From positions 1 to 25,798 of IMG/VR virus record IMGVR_UViG_3300023181_000077: a stretch of 25,798 nucleotides of DNA. The stretch is one strand, 5' to 3'. Shown here piece by piece: positions 1-6,948 of this stretch. The notes below the pieces were generated by a model, which saw only the letters and a list, made by a program, of their open reading frames with translations, was not told the DNA's origin and did no database searches. Each line of letters starts with the position of its first letter. Position 1 is the stretch's first letter. This DNA is from a virus. A program made the translations under genes and the position numbers.

Positions 1-102
1 TTTTCCAAATAAATGGCTTAATATTCCCTTAAAGTGGTCTAAACCCCGTAAAATACGATACAATTTCAATATATTCTCATTGAATTAATGCTATTAGGGT
101 TT
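1..102 (-). other. Left edge, no confident gene
   Basis: No ATG-started reading frame covers this stretch on either strand. On the minus strand one frame is open from about position 85 to the window edge and reads like plausible protein (…LYRILRGLDHFKG…), but it has only a TTG as possible start and no ATG. It may be the 5' end of the next leftward gene with an unusual start, or simply spacer. It cannot be decided without the sequence to the left. Confidence 0.3.
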
Positions 103-279
103 TTAAACCTCTTTAATTGTTACACTTACCTTTACACACGTCCACCCGTTTTTAAGCCATGAGCGCCATGTGTAGCAGCCTACGAACCAGTTTATGCAGG
201 ACTTCTTTTTAATAGCCATGCTGCTCTCTATAAACTTTCCTGATGGGTCTTTTATTACCCACATTTTTAATGTTTTCAT
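103..279 (-). CDS. Small conserved-looking phage protein, 58 aa
   Basis: An ATG-started frame (stop TAA) sits 3 bases after the stop of the upstream gene in the same tight leftward run, which supports it being real. The protein is rich in Trp and Cys: it starts MKTLKMWVIKDPSGKF, continues with a basic stretch, then a block with four Trp (WFVGCYTWRSW…GW) and a beta-like C-terminus (CVKVSVTIKEV). Small proteins with a Trp-rich core and a W-x-C-V-K-V ending are common in Bacteroidota phages, with no known function. No signal peptide or membrane segment is visible. I infer a small folded cytosolic protein. Confidence 0.7.
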   Translation of the reverse strand: MKTLKMWVIKDPSGKFIESSMAIKKKSCINWFVGCYTWRSWLKNGWTCVKVSVTIKEV

Positions 280-282
280 TGG

Positions 283-1401
283 TTAGTTGCTTAGGGTTAT
301 GGGTTCGCCTGTGTACAGTTTAAAGTCTGATTTTTCGAACAAATTGTTCTCTCCTTTCCTTTTATGAGTATAAAATTTAGATTCCTTAACTACAGAAGCA
401 TAGAAGTTCTCTTTATCCTTAGCTAAGGTAATTGGATCACTTAACACTAAATAAGGATCTCCTGTGCCTTTATATTGTAGTACATTAGATATATTCCAAT
501 TTATTTCCTCTTTAGCCGGCTCTATTATTTCTGCCCAGATGCCATTATTGAATAAGCAACACTCAGAATTGTACCAAAGCCTATCATGTTGGTAAAACAT
601 ATTTTCTTGTCCTAATATTTCAGTTTCGTTATCGTAAACATCAATTATTTTGCTTAAAGGATTATACCCACGCTTCTTAGCCTCGTTTATTAAAGCGGTT
701 TCAATTTCTTTAGGAGTGGCTAAAACCAAATCATGCATGAGCTTAATTAATGCCTTACCTGCGCCTATCCATTTTCCGTCCATACTAAACCCATATACCA
801 TAGCATTTTTATCATTGATTGAAGCTATATATATTAGGTAACTGTTTTTAACATCTTTATACCACTTCCCAACCTCCAAAACATTTTCCTTAAGCACTAA
901 GCGTTTAAAGTCTTCGGTGGATATTTCGATACTTTCATTTTTATCGAACCCCTCTAAGCCTGACCATGAAACGTCTTCATGAACATATAAGGCTCTGTTT
1001 AAATGAGTGCCTATCCACTTTTGTAAAACCTCCTTATTTTCGCTGTTAATGGCTAAATGCCACTTTTCAGGCAATTCAGTAAGCGGCTGCGTAGGCTCTA
1101 ATAGTAATGCTTCGGTTTCAATGTTGTTTATTTCCTGCGTGAAGTCGCTGCCTTTCTCTAATACCTTTACCCGTGCTTTAAGATTAGAAACAGCCTTTTT
1201 TAGCTTTGATTTTTTAGGTAGGAACTCGGATGCGGGATAAACTACTGATTCTATATCTGCAAAAAACCAACAGTTATCCGAAAAAGAAATAATATCCCCT
1301 ATGCGCACTTTCATATCTGTCATTTTATTGAATTTACGCGCATCTTTCTTAGTGCTAATTTTAATAGCCTCATTCGGTTTTAAATCTTTAATGTTTCTCA
1401 T
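283..1401 (-). CDS. Large hypothetical phage protein with internal repeat, 372 aa
   Basis: This is the largest gene of the left-hand block, and I do not recognise a catalytic domain. It has an internal resemblance: residues 11-17 (NEAIKIS) and 155-161 (NESIEIS) start similar segments, so it may be built from repeated small beta domains. A Lys-rich, probably coiled segment lies at about 63-83, and an acidic Pro-containing linker at about 90-112. The middle (179-212) has the pattern GKWYKDV…YLIYIASI…AMVYGFSMDGKW, and the end is again rich in Trp/Tyr. Multi-copy modules of this type are frequent in flavobacterial phages, of unknown role. Start is a clean ATG; it lies 4 bases after the upstream stop. 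Confidence 0.75.
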   Translation of the reverse strand: MRNIKDLKPNEAIKISTKKDARKFNKMTDMKVRIGDIISFSDNCWFFADIESVVYPASEFLPKKSKLKKAVSNLKARVKVLEKGSDFTQEINNIETEALLLEPTQPLTELPEKWHLAINSENKEVLQKWIGTHLNRALYVHEDVSWSGLEGFDKNESIEISTEDFKRLVLKENVLEVGKWYKDVKNSYLIYIASINDKNAMVYGFSMDGKWIGAGKALIKLMHDLVLATPKEIETALINEAKKRGYNPLSKIIDVYDNETEILGQENMFYQHDRLWYNSECCLFNNGIWAEIIEPAKEEINWNISNVLQYKGTGDPYLVLSDPITLAKDKENFYASVVKESKFYTHKRKGENNLFEKSDFKLYTGEPITLSN

Positions 1402-1405
1402 AATT

Positions 1406-1657
1406 TTACATTTTAATTAACCATTCTTCTACTGAGTGGTTACAATTGTCTTTTATCTCTTTTGCTCTGCTATTGCTTTCTAATTCTATTCTGAATGCAC
1501 ACACCCAATCTAATGTTTTTTGTGCAATTTCAATTTGTCTTTTAAACTCCGATTTAGATATTTTTTTTACAGTAGAATAATACTCTACAGTAGCTAAATT
1601 GCAGTCTAATAAGTATAATAATGCTTGTTCAGGATTTATTACTTCACTTGACCTCAT
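1406..1657 (-). CDS. Hypothetical protein, 83 aa
   Basis: A small, mostly helical protein by composition (residues 10-70 alternate Leu/Ile/Ala with charged residues), without signal peptide or membrane segment. It lies between two genes in the leftward run with 4 and 11 base gaps, and the ATG follows an A/T-rich leader like its neighbours. No family recognised. The C-terminus (HSVEEWLIKM) is intact. Probably a real cytosolic protein of unknown function. Confidence 0.65.
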   Translation of the reverse strand: MRSSEVINPEQALLYLLDCNLATVEYYSTVKKISKSEFKRQIEIAQKTLDWVCAFRIELESNSRAKEIKDNCNHSVEEWLIKM

Positions 1658-1668
1658 AATATTTTGTT

Positions 1669-2040
1669 TTATATTGTTGGTTTTTCAGGTAATGGCATCC
1701 AATGTGTTGGAAATATTTTAATCATGTCGTCGCTATTTTCAGTCCATCCCCATTCTTGAGTTAAAACACATGTAAAAATGTTTTTGTATTTACCACAATA
1801 TGATAACACTTCAATTTCTGTTTCCGGCAACCTATCATTAACAGAAATCCATACCTGCATTGTTTCCCTTATGTGGGAAAGGTTTTCGTAGTCATAAATA
1901 AAACGCTGTATTACGTTTTCAAATAACCCTGTTTTATGATTGTCGTTAACGTATTTTACAAGTTCCTGTATTTCATCCATACTCAACGGAACTACATTAG
2001 CGCGTTCCTTTTGGTGTTCTGGGCTGTTATAATGTATCAT
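1669..2040 (-). CDS. DUF551-domain protein, 123 aa
   Basis: The C-terminal half (about residues 63-121) reads as a DUF551 domain. It starts with the typical WISVNDRLPE, followed by the beta segment EVLSYCGKY, and ends with THWMPLPEKP. DUF551 is common in phages and has no established function. The N-terminal 60 residues are helical and begin MIHYNSPEHQKER; they may form a separate small domain. The start ATG overlaps the stop of the upstream gene by 4 bases (ATGA), so the pair is probably translationally coupled. Family call is by motif only. Confidence 0.85.
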   Translation of the reverse strand: MIHYNSPEHQKERANVVPLSMDEIQELVKYVNDNHKTGLFENVIQRFIYDYENLSHIRETMQVWISVNDRLPETEIEVLSYCGKYKNIFTCVLTQEWGWTENSDDMIKIFPTHWMPLPEKPTI

Positions 2041-2345
2041 ACGTGTTCTTCTTTTAGTTGTTCTTTAATCATAGATTCTACTTCATCAGCAAAGGCGTGG
2101 TTTAAGGGTGCAAACCAGTCATATTTAAACATAATTTCGCATATACCCTGTTTAGTAATCATTGGACTGTTTACAATTTCATTCAAAAGTAAATATTGTT
2201 CATTACCACTAACATCTATATCTCGAATAGTATATATTTCATCTTTTATCGGCATTTTTAAACCATCATAAAATGTATTAGATAAATCGTAATTTGGAAT
2301 TTTAATTACACAAACAACTTTCTGCCCTACTTTAAAATTACTCAT
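2037..2345 (-). CDS. Hypothetical protein with SH3-like start, 102 aa
   Basis: The N-terminal 60 residues are beta-rich and follow the pattern FKVGQKVVCV…IKDEIYTIRDI…YLLLNEI. This resembles small SH3-like barrel proteins common in phages. The C-terminal part (WFAPLNHAFADEVESMIKEQLKEE) is a single acidic helix. No catalytic motif is visible. It overlaps the upstream gene by 8 bases and the downstream DUF551 gene by 4 bases, so it belongs to the same transcript. Confidence 0.7.
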   Translation of the reverse strand: MSNFKVGQKVVCVIKIPNYDLSNTFYDGLKMPIKDEIYTIRDIDVSGNEQYLLLNEIVNSPMITKQGICEIMFKYDWFAPLNHAFADEVESMIKEQLKEEHV

Positions 2346-2724
2346 TGCTTTTAGTTTTTAATTGGTTAATATCTATATGCGGTCTTTCAGTTTCTTTAAA
2401 TTGTTGTTCAGGTTCGTAGTTACCATGTTGTGAACGCATGTATTGCTTCTCTGCTGCCTTATCGTACTCTTTAAGCAACATACTTACCCTTTCAAGTTTT
2501 TGGCGCAATACAGGCTCTAATTCTGGGTTAAAAAGTATTTCCCTGCTTAGTTCTGAATGTTCTTTACATAATGCCATGTAACCATCAGAATTACGGTTAT
2601 ACATTGGCTGTAACGGGTCATCGGTAATTAACCAACGCTTATCTTTATTCTTCCATATTAAAGAGCATAGAAATACTATAAAGAAAAAGAATAATACTGT
2701 GTAGTCAAATAGGTTTAATTCCAT
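2338..2724 (-). CDS. Single-pass membrane protein, 128 aa
   Basis: One clear hydrophobic segment lies at residues 8-24 (YTVLFFFFIVFLCSLIW), followed by the basic cluster KNKDKRW and a soluble, charged C-terminal region of about 100 residues. This fits an N-out/C-in inner-membrane anchor. There is no lipobox. It is followed by overlapping genes on both sides, and the next gene upstream (2724-2966) is also a small membrane protein, so the two may act together. Function unknown. Confidence 0.7.
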   Translation of the reverse strand: MELNLFDYTVLFFFFIVFLCSLIWKNKDKRWLITDDPLQPMYNRNSDGYMALCKEHSELSREILFNPELEPVLRQKLERVSMLLKEYDKAAEKQYMRSQHGNYEPEQQFKETERPHIDINQLKTKSNE

Positions 2725-2966
2725 TATTTTAATTCTTTTAAAAGTTTTTTAATTGTTTCGCAACGTTCGTAATCTTGTGTTTGTATAGCTTTATTAAGTA
2801 TATCTGTCAAAACATATTTCCTTAATTCAACGTCGTATATGTCCTTGTGTAAATAAGCCTCTTTTAAATTATTTATTTGCTTAGTGAAATGGCTAAACAT
2901 AACTTGTATTGCAACTACTAAAAAAAGGCATATTATTATTGCTGATTCAGATAATGCTTGGTTCAT
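2724..2966 (-). CDS. Small membrane protein, 80 aa
   Basis: An N-terminal hydrophobic segment spans residues 9-26 (AIIICLFLVVAIQVMFSH). It is followed by a helical, probably coiled-coil cytoplasmic part ending in KKLLKELK. It shares a base with the genes on both sides (stop/start overlaps TAATG), a hallmark of coupled translation. No similarity to holins with two or three segments is visible. Role unknown. Confidence 0.7.
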   Translation of the reverse strand: MNQALSESAIIICLFLVVAIQVMFSHFTKQINNLKEAYLHKDIYDVELRKYVLTDILNKAIQTQDYERCETIKKLLKELK

Positions 2967-3196
2967 TATTTTAATTGTTTAAGTAAGTTGTTTAATCCCC
3001 TGCCATCGTTTATGCCTTTGCCTGTGTGCCAACCGCTATATGGATAAAATGTAATTAAATTGCCTTTAAAATTAAATCGTATCTGTGTGGAATCTTGGTA
3101 AACTATTTCTAATCCCAAAGCTTTTATTTCTGCTATAGCTTTATTTATTCTAACTGGCTCTAATTTTTGTTGGCGTTCTATATCTAATCTTGCCAT
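2966..3196 (-). CDS. Small conserved phage protein (GW-GRG type), 76 aa
   Basis: The sequence has a helical N-terminus (ERQQKL…AIAEIKALG), a short beta region (IRFNFKGNLITFYPYSGW) and the glycine-rich ending GKGINDGRGLNNLLKQLK. This combination (beta hairpin, Y-x-GW, GK-x-I-x-DGRG, LLKQLK) is one I associate with small proteins of Bacteroidota phages, without assigned function. The overall fold suggests a nucleic-acid-binding or adaptor domain, but this is inference. Its ATG overlaps the stop of the 49-aa gene upstream. Confidence 0.75.
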   Translation of the reverse strand: MARLDIERQQKLEPVRINKAIAEIKALGLEIVYQDSTQIRFNFKGNLITFYPYSGWHTGKGINDGRGLNNLLKQLK

Positions 3197-3345
3197 TATT
3201 TTATACTTTTTAGAGAATCATTTTTAAGATATGCCATAACATCGAATGTTACACCCGATTCATTGCCGTTAACCCTTGTTTTGTGGATTAAATTACCGTT
3301 CATGTATATGTAAACCTCGTTGTTGTTTTTTACTGTGTAGACCAT
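3196..3345 (-). CDS. Hypothetical protein, 49 aa
   Basis: This short frame starts with ATG two bases after the stop of the NUMOD-type gene, and its TAA shares one base with the next ATG (TAATG), so it fits exactly into the operon. The product starts MVYTVKNNNEVYIYMNGNL and is beta-rich, with a helical C-terminal part (VMAYLKNDSLKSIK). No known family. Its reality is supported by the spacing only. Confidence 0.65.
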   Translation of the reverse strand: MVYTVKNNNEVYIYMNGNLIHKTRVNGNESGVTFDVMAYLKNDSLKSIK

Positions 3346-3347
3346 AA

Positions 3348-3785
3348 TTAATGATGTTTACTTTGTTTCCATCCATCCTGCAGTAAACTATTTATTTTAT
3401 CGGGATGTACCTGTTTTGAAGTTTTACCTTTTATTACATAAACCCAACCTTTTAAAGCCCTGGTTTGCTCTAAAAGTTTCGCGGTAGGCAAAGCATCGGT
3501 AGCAAGTACTTTATTGGCTGCGTTAAGCTTATTACCTATTGCGTTATCCCTGCTTACTGTCTTAGCCTTACTGCGTATTTCCTTTTTAATTGCAGCCGCT
3601 TTCTTTTCCTGCAACTTCCACTTAAAACCCGCTGATTTACCTATTCTCCCCGCTATGCAATTTGCTATCGATGTTGCTGAAACTTTATTTTCAAAAGCTG
3701 CTTGATTTATGCAATCGTACTTTTTAAGTACTTTGCCGGCATCATCTAATTTAGATACCGGCTTTGTGTTGTTTAGATATGACAT
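3348..3785 (-). CDS. Stand-alone NUMOD1/IENR1-like DNA-binding protein, 145 aa
   Basis: Residues 5-56 match the NUMOD1/IENR1-type DNA-binding module found in homing endonucleases: KPVSKLDDAGKVLKKYDCINQ, then a helix with VSATSIANCIAGR, then GKSAGFKWK. In the usual family this module sits beside an HNH or GIY-YIG nuclease; here no nuclease domain is present. The middle (60-80) is very basic. The C-terminal 35 residues (WVYVIKGKTSKQVHPDKINSLLQDGW) look like a separate small domain. It may be a remnant of a homing endonuclease or a phage DNA-binding regulator. The ATG follows the upstream gene by 4 bases. Confidence 0.75.
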   Translation of the reverse strand: MSYLNNTKPVSKLDDAGKVLKKYDCINQAAFENKVSATSIANCIAGRIGKSAGFKWKLQEKKAAAIKKEIRSKAKTVSRDNAIGNKLNAANKVLATDALPTAKLLEQTRALKGWVYVIKGKTSKQVHPDKINSLLQDGWKQSKHH

Positions 3786-3789
3786 AATT

Positions 3790-4269
3790 TTATTTATAAG
3801 GATTGTTATTATCGGTTACTGGTATCCATGAGCCTTCGGGTAAATCAAGAGCGAAATGTAATCTTTGCATATCTATAACCATGTGGTTTGGCAACATTAA
3901 ATAACCGTTTGTTTTCATATTATACCCAAAATTCACTCTTCCATTCATTACTTCTAAAAAACCACTTCTTTTTTTAAATACCCAGGGCTCAGATTTAGCG
4001 ATATTCCAGTAAGCAACGAGAGAGCATTTTTGAGGTCCGTTACACTTTTCAATATCTTTATCAATATCAGTGTTAGGTCGGGCTAATATGTGGTACTCAG
4101 TACCAATTAAATCATATTTAATCATTAAAGCTCTAACACTACCATTTAGATTATGTTCACACATAAACCCTTCTTTCCATAATTCTAAAATAGAATAAAC
4201 CCTTCCCTCTTTATCCTGCAACACATAACCATTGCCGTATAAATCCGCTGCTATTTTTTTAGTTATCAT
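3790..4269 (-). CDS. Hypothetical protein, 159 aa
   Basis: A globular protein of mixed composition with no signal peptide and no transmembrane segment. Noticeable features are a tyrosine- and Asn-rich beta core at 115-140 (GRVNFGYNMKTNGYLMLPNHMV) and the ending LPEGSWIPVTDNNNPYK. I cannot link it to a family. The start overlaps the stop of the zinc-ribbon gene upstream by 4 bases (ATGA), which also supports that smaller gene. Confidence 0.65.
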   Translation of the reverse strand: MITKKIAADLYGNGYVLQDKEGRVYSILELWKEGFMCEHNLNGSVRALMIKYDLIGTEYHILARPNTDIDKDIEKCNGPQKCSLVAYWNIAKSEPWVFKKRSGFLEVMNGRVNFGYNMKTNGYLMLPNHMVIDMQRLHFALDLPEGSWIPVTDNNNPYK

Positions 4270-4478
4270 TTTATAAGCTTTTTAAATTCCTTAACGTCGA
4301 CTTCTATATCTCGTAATTTAGTACCACAACAGGGGCAATTTATATATCTAAAGTTAGTGTTGGGTATATGCATCATAAAACCTCTATTTGTTGCTGTTTC
4401 TGATGTATAAAGGTTAACGGCCCCAATAGCTATTAACGCTTTAAAGCACCCACATAAATCTTTTACTTTTGTTATAAT
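4266..4478 (-). CDS. Zinc-ribbon-like small protein with non-AUG start, 70 aa
   Basis: An open frame ends in TGA overlapping the next ATG (ATGA). It encodes a small four-cysteine protein: CGC near residue 9, a central variable region, and NCPCCGTKL near residue 48, followed by a helical tail. The C-x-C…CPxCG pattern is typical of small phage zinc-ribbon proteins. No ATG exists upstream of the first Cys pair: an in-frame TGA lies further up and the only start-like codons are ATT (4478) and the following ATA. The ATA stands where neighbours have ATTATG, so an ATG-to-ATA change is likely. The coordinates given assume the ATT start. Confidence 0.55.
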   Translation of the reverse strand: MITKVKDLCGCFKALIAIGAVNLYTSETATNRGFMMHIPNTNFRYINCPCCGTKLRDIEVDVKEFKKLIK

Positions 4479-4738
4479 GGTTTTGTTTTTTCAATCATTT
4501 GTGATACAAATTCCTTTCGCTGCTTAGTGCCTGTTTCTCCATCTTCAAACCAAAATGGAAAACCTGCATTTTCAGGTTTATTATGTTTAAAATCATCAAA
4601 CAATGATTGTTCTTCTTCTGTTGTAAAAATACCTATACCCCATAAACAAAACGTGAAAAAACATAGTCCATCGTTTAATTCTTCCATATCCTTTATTTCC
4701 TCCCAAAGAAGTAAATAAAGCTCGTGTAGTGTTCTCAT
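4472..4738 (-). CDS. Small conserved phage protein, 88 aa
   Basis: A helical, acidic protein whose layout recalls a recurring small family in Bacteroidota phages. It has an N-terminal ELYLLLWEEI helix, the GLCFFTFCLWG motif around residue 24, FTTEEEQSLFDDFKHNKP, then FWFEDG and a C-terminal R-x-EF-x-x-x-I helix. Family role is unknown. It lies 11 bases downstream of the 54-aa gene and overlaps the start of the zinc-ribbon gene. Confidence 0.7.
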   Translation of the reverse strand: MRTLHELYLLLWEEIKDMEELNDGLCFFTFCLWGIGIFTTEEEQSLFDDFKHNKPENAGFPFWFEDGETGTKQRKEFVSQMIEKTKPL

Positions 4739-4749
4739 TCGGTTGCTTT

Positions 4750-4914
4750 TTAAAGTTCAATGAATATTTTAACCCTGTCTATACACTCCGAAGTACATAG
4801 ATTTAAATCAAAGCATCTTAACGCTATATCATTTAACACTGATAAGGTAACGCCTATTTTAAGCCATTTTAAGACATCAATATAGTGCTGTAATGTATTT
4901 CCTTGTTTGTTCAT
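4750..4914 (-). CDS. Hypothetical protein, 54 aa
   Basis: The longest frame begins at a TTG inside the upstream gene. The ATG at 4914 (protein MNKQGNTLQHYIDVLKW…) is preceded by AATT, like nearly every start here, and lies 5 bases after the upstream stop, so I chose it. The product is a small helical protein with three Cys (two in LNLCTSEC). No family recognised. Confidence 0.6.
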   Translation of the reverse strand: MNKQGNTLQHYIDVLKWLKIGVTLSVLNDIALRCFDLNLCTSECIDRVKIFIEL

Positions 4915-4919
4915 AATTT

Positions 4920-5171
4920 TTAGTTTAAGCAATGTTTAAATATTTTTAAATCCTGTGCGCTGTAGTATTTGTGATTTCTAAACGTAAATAAATACCAATA
5001 CTCATATCCATTGTGTTCTTTATAGTTTTTGGACTTTTTTCCTGTAAAGTTTAGTATTTGCGTTTTAGATTCCCAAAACCTTTCATAAGGGTAAAGCATT
5101 AAAAGCATATCGTTTGGATCTGTTATTTCGGATATGTGTTTTACCTGCATCCAAGTTGTAGTGTTTTGCAT
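4920..5171 (-). CDS. Hypothetical protein, 83 aa
   Basis: A Tyr/Trp/Phe-rich soluble protein. The middle contains YPYERFWESKTQI and the end YSAQDLKIFKHCLN. There is no signal or membrane segment and no motif I can name. It starts with ATG 13 bases after the stop of the small membrane protein gene upstream and is followed closely by the next gene. Confidence 0.6.
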   Translation of the reverse strand: MQNTTTWMQVKHISEITDPNDMLLMLYPYERFWESKTQILNFTGKKSKNYKEHNGYEYWYLFTFRNHKYYSAQDLKIFKHCLN

Positions 5172-5184
5172 AATTGATTGTTTT

Positions 5185-5298
5185 TTACATTAAAATTAAC
5201 CCTATAGCCAATATTAAAATTATAATCCCCATTGCTATTATTATCTTTTCACGGTGTCTTAAAACGAATACATTTAACCGCTTCTTAGTTGTTTTCAT
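5185..5298 (-). CDS. Tiny single-pass membrane protein, 37 aa
   Basis: A short ATG frame fills a gap between two genes. It encodes a basic N-terminus (MKTTKKRLNVFVLRHREK) followed by an uninterrupted hydrophobic segment (IIIAMGIIILILAIGLILM). Basic-then-hydrophobic layout and exact fit in the operon gap support a real membrane micro-protein, with the N-terminus in the cytoplasm. Function unknown. Confidence 0.6.
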   Translation of the reverse strand: MKTTKKRLNVFVLRHREKIIIAMGIIILILAIGLILM

Positions 5299-5308
5299 GA
5301 TGCATGTT

Positions 5309-5653
5309 TTAAACTATATCCCTTAAGGCATTTAAAATCCTTTCTTTAGGTGTTTTTCCAGTTAAATGCCTATTTAAATTATCATCGTTTATTCGCCATA
5401 CATTATTATGCGTTAAAACAGATGGGTCTGCTGAAAATCCAAACGCCATTTCATGATAAGATGAAAGAATATTTGATAAAGCCCAAGCCTCATCGGTATA
5501 TTCATTTTCATCATCATCGTTTAGTTTAACACCGCAATGCCCTAAAGCGCAATGGCATTTAGAGTTTAATTCAGATGTTAGGTAAACAATAGTCCAAAGG
5601 TTATCTGGTATTGCTTCAAATTTTTCAATAAAGTATTCTCTTGTAAATTCCAT
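5309..5653 (-). CDS. Conserved phage protein with CALGHCG motif, 114 aa
   Basis: The N-terminal helix YFIEKFEAIPDNLWTI is followed by a Cys/His-containing loop (CHCALGHCGV, residues 33-42) and a helix TDEAWALSNIL. The C-terminal part ends in helix TPKERILNALRDIV. The CHCALGHCG loop could bind a metal. I have seen this layout (short helix, CALGHCG, EA-x-AL) as a recurrent unknown family in phages, with no assigned function. Start ATG is clean. Confidence 0.7.
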   Translation of the reverse strand: MEFTREYFIEKFEAIPDNLWTIVYLTSELNSKCHCALGHCGVKLNDDDENEYTDEAWALSNILSSYHEMAFGFSADPSVLTHNNVWRINDDNLNRHLTGKTPKERILNALRDIV

Positions 5654-5664
5654 TATATTATTTT

Positions 5665-5793
5665 TTAAAGGTTTTTAAGTTCTCGTTTATAAGCCTGTAT
5701 TTCGTATTTTAGTAAATAACGGTCTACAGTATCAGTACTGGTTAATAAACTTGCCTCATGTAAGCTTATTAGTTTTAAAAGGTATGTTTTCAT
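5665..5793 (-). CDS. Small helical protein, 42 aa
   Basis: A short ATG frame occupies the gap between two genes: its ATG is 3 bases downstream of the lipoprotein gene stop. The product (MKTYLLKLISLHEASLL…DRYLLKYEIQAYKRELKNL) is amphipathic, with a C-terminal helix rich in Lys/Glu/Leu. Supported by position and codon pattern only. Confidence 0.55.
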   Translation of the reverse strand: MKTYLLKLISLHEASLLTSTDTVDRYLLKYEIQAYKRELKNL

Positions 5794-5796
5794 TGT

Positions 5797-6018
5797 TTAG
5801 TTTTTAGAAATTACAGTACTATCCAATTTACCGCCGTTTACCAATGCATAAGCATCTGGGCTATCGTAAAGCGTATCATTGATATTTATGTGATCCTGTT
5901 CTACTGGAGTACCTTGTTTTACATTGATGCTTTCAACGTGTAGAGTAGAAAATTCAGACGCCTTAACACATGAGGTTAAAGTTGATAATAAAATAAGTGA
6001 TGCTATAACTGTTTTCAT
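5797..6018 (-). CDS. Small phage lipoprotein, 73 aa
   Basis: A type II signal peptide is evident: MKTVIASLILLSTLTSC, with lipid-modified Cys at residue 17 (lipobox TLTSC). The mature part is about 56 polar residues and has no membrane segment, so it is expected to be a surface or periplasmic lipoprotein. It is the first gene after the tandem operator/promoter repeats at 6058-6096, with a leader of about 35 bases. A role in altering the host surface, such as superinfection exclusion, is only inference. Confidence 0.75.
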   Translation of the reverse strand: MKTVIASLILLSTLTSCVKASEFSTLHVESINVKQGTPVEQDHININDTLYDSPDAYALVNGGKLDSTVISKN

Positions 6019-6057
6019 AATGATATATTGTTATTTGTTACTGTTTTAATTCTTTAA

Positions 6058-6130
6058 CAAACCTAATATATTTTATGTTTAAAACCTAATATATTTGTGG
6101 TTTTATTTTGTTGTAAAAGTAATATATTTT
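6058..6130 (-). promoter_or_regulatory. Tandem AAACCTAATATATTT repeats, probable promoter/operator
   Basis: Two copies of AAACCTAATATATTT (6059-6073 and 6082-6096) lie 23 bases apart, and a third degenerate copy (TAATATATTTT) lies at 6120-6130. The same pair with the same spacing occurs at 20280-20318. Read on the minus strand, the gene-proximal copy contains TAGGTTTG, which fits the Bacteroidota -7 element TAnnTTTG. It would start transcription about 30-35 bases before the lipoprotein gene at 6018. A clear -33 TTG is missing, so the region may need an activator or be an operator. Confidence 0.55.
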
Positions 6131-6155
6131 TAAAACCCTTTATTTTATTGGTGTT

Positions 6156-6368
6156 TTAAGGCAAATTATTTTTAGTAGCAACCATAGCAAAAAACCCCTT
6201 TTGGTAGTTAGAATAAATCCATCCTGCTGATTTTTTCATTTTAAGTGCCTCGCCAAAAGTCATATCTTTTATAATTACCGTTTCGCCTTTAGTAGCTACT
6301 ACGGTAATCATTGTTTCAAGTGGTAAAATGTGGTAATCTTTTGGTTGAGGCTTTTTAGATGCTGCCAT
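6156..6368 (-). CDS. Hypothetical protein, 70 aa
   Basis: The longest frame starts at a TTG (6374), but the ATG at 6368 (MAASKKPQPKDYH…) is the better start. It lies inside the last codons of the HNH gene, with a 14-base overlap. The product is basic at the N-terminus, then beta-rich (METMITVVATKGETVIIKDMTF pattern) with a helix EALKMKKSAGW and ending ATKNNLP. Family unknown. Confidence 0.6.
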   Translation of the reverse strand: MAASKKPQPKDYHILPLETMITVVATKGETVIIKDMTFGEALKMKKSAGWIYSNYQKGFFAMVATKNNLP

Positions 6369-6798
6369 TTTCAATACGGCTTAATGTATAACCTTTGTCT
6401 TTTGCCCATTGCGGATTGCGCTCAACATAATCGTGTCCATCCATAGATAAAGCTATCCAAAATCTAATATCTAAAAGCAATGGGATATCATTTAATCTTG
6501 CAAATTCATCAGCATACCCCAACCTCCCTTTTTTGTGATGTACTGTAGTGGCTTCATTTCCTGTTATCGGGCAAATCTTGTTTTCCGGCTTACCAAGATA
6601 TTCAATTCTTAACACCGTGTACTTTGCATTTAGTATAGCCTGCTTTTTAGACACCTTATTAATCGATTTAAACGGCTTTAGCGGCTTTTCTTTCTTGTCT
6701 GAATACATACACTCACTTGAACAATAACGGTCTGTCGTACGCGATAATTTAAACTCTTTGCCGCATACCTTACATGGTTTATGTGTTTTAGGAGGCAT
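6355..6798 (-). CDS. HNH-type zinc protein (NinG-like), 147 aa
   Basis: An N-terminal zinc ribbon is visible: CKVCGKEF (residues 8-15) and YCSSEC (25-30). It is followed by a basic linker and an HNH-like core, CPITGNEATTVHHKKGR, with the pair HH at about residues 88-89, and then …GHDYVERNPQWAKD with His at about 121. This layout resembles NinG/HNH proteins of Bacteroidota phages, thought to act on recombination intermediates or DNA. Whether it cleaves DNA is unknown. Start ATG overlaps the end of the 42-aa upstream gene. Confidence 0.75.
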   Translation of the reverse strand: MPPKTHKPCKVCGKEFKLSRTTDRYCSSECMYSDKKEKPLKPFKSINKVSKKQAILNAKYTVLRIEYLGKPENKICPITGNEATTVHHKKGRLGYADEFARLNDIPLLLDIRFWIALSMDGHDYVERNPQWAKDKGYTLSRIENGSI

Positions 6799-6916
6799 GA
6801 TTATCTTTAGCTAAACTTAAAGCCATCTTTAATCCTGCCAAATACCCATCGTCAAAAGTATCCCATGCAGTTATTTGATTTATTGTGTCTTCGAGTTGTT
6901 TTATATATTCTTTCAT
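6788..6916 (-). CDS. Small helical protein, 42 aa
   Basis: A short ATG frame ends 11 bases inside the HNH gene. The protein (MKEYIKQLEDTINQITAWDTFDDGY…) has an N-terminal coiled helix and the motif FDDGYLAGLKMAL, typical of tiny helical phage proteins. Support is the overlap with the next start and the AAT-rich leader. Function unknown. Confidence 0.6.
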   Translation of the reverse strand: MKEYIKQLEDTINQITAWDTFDDGYLAGLKMALSLAKDNHAS

Positions 6917-6930
6917 ATTTTTAATAATTA

Positions 6931-6948
6931 AGGGGCTGTTACGCCCCT
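6931..6948 (-). terminator. Short GC hairpin, weak terminator
   Basis: A perfect 6-bp stem AGGGGC/GCCCCT with a 6-base loop is followed on the minus strand by TAATTATTAA. It lies between the 109-aa gene (7013) and the 42-aa gene. The T-tract is interrupted, so it may only pause or process the transcript. A tiny 13-codon frame just upstream (6959-7000) I treat as noise. Confidence 0.4.
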
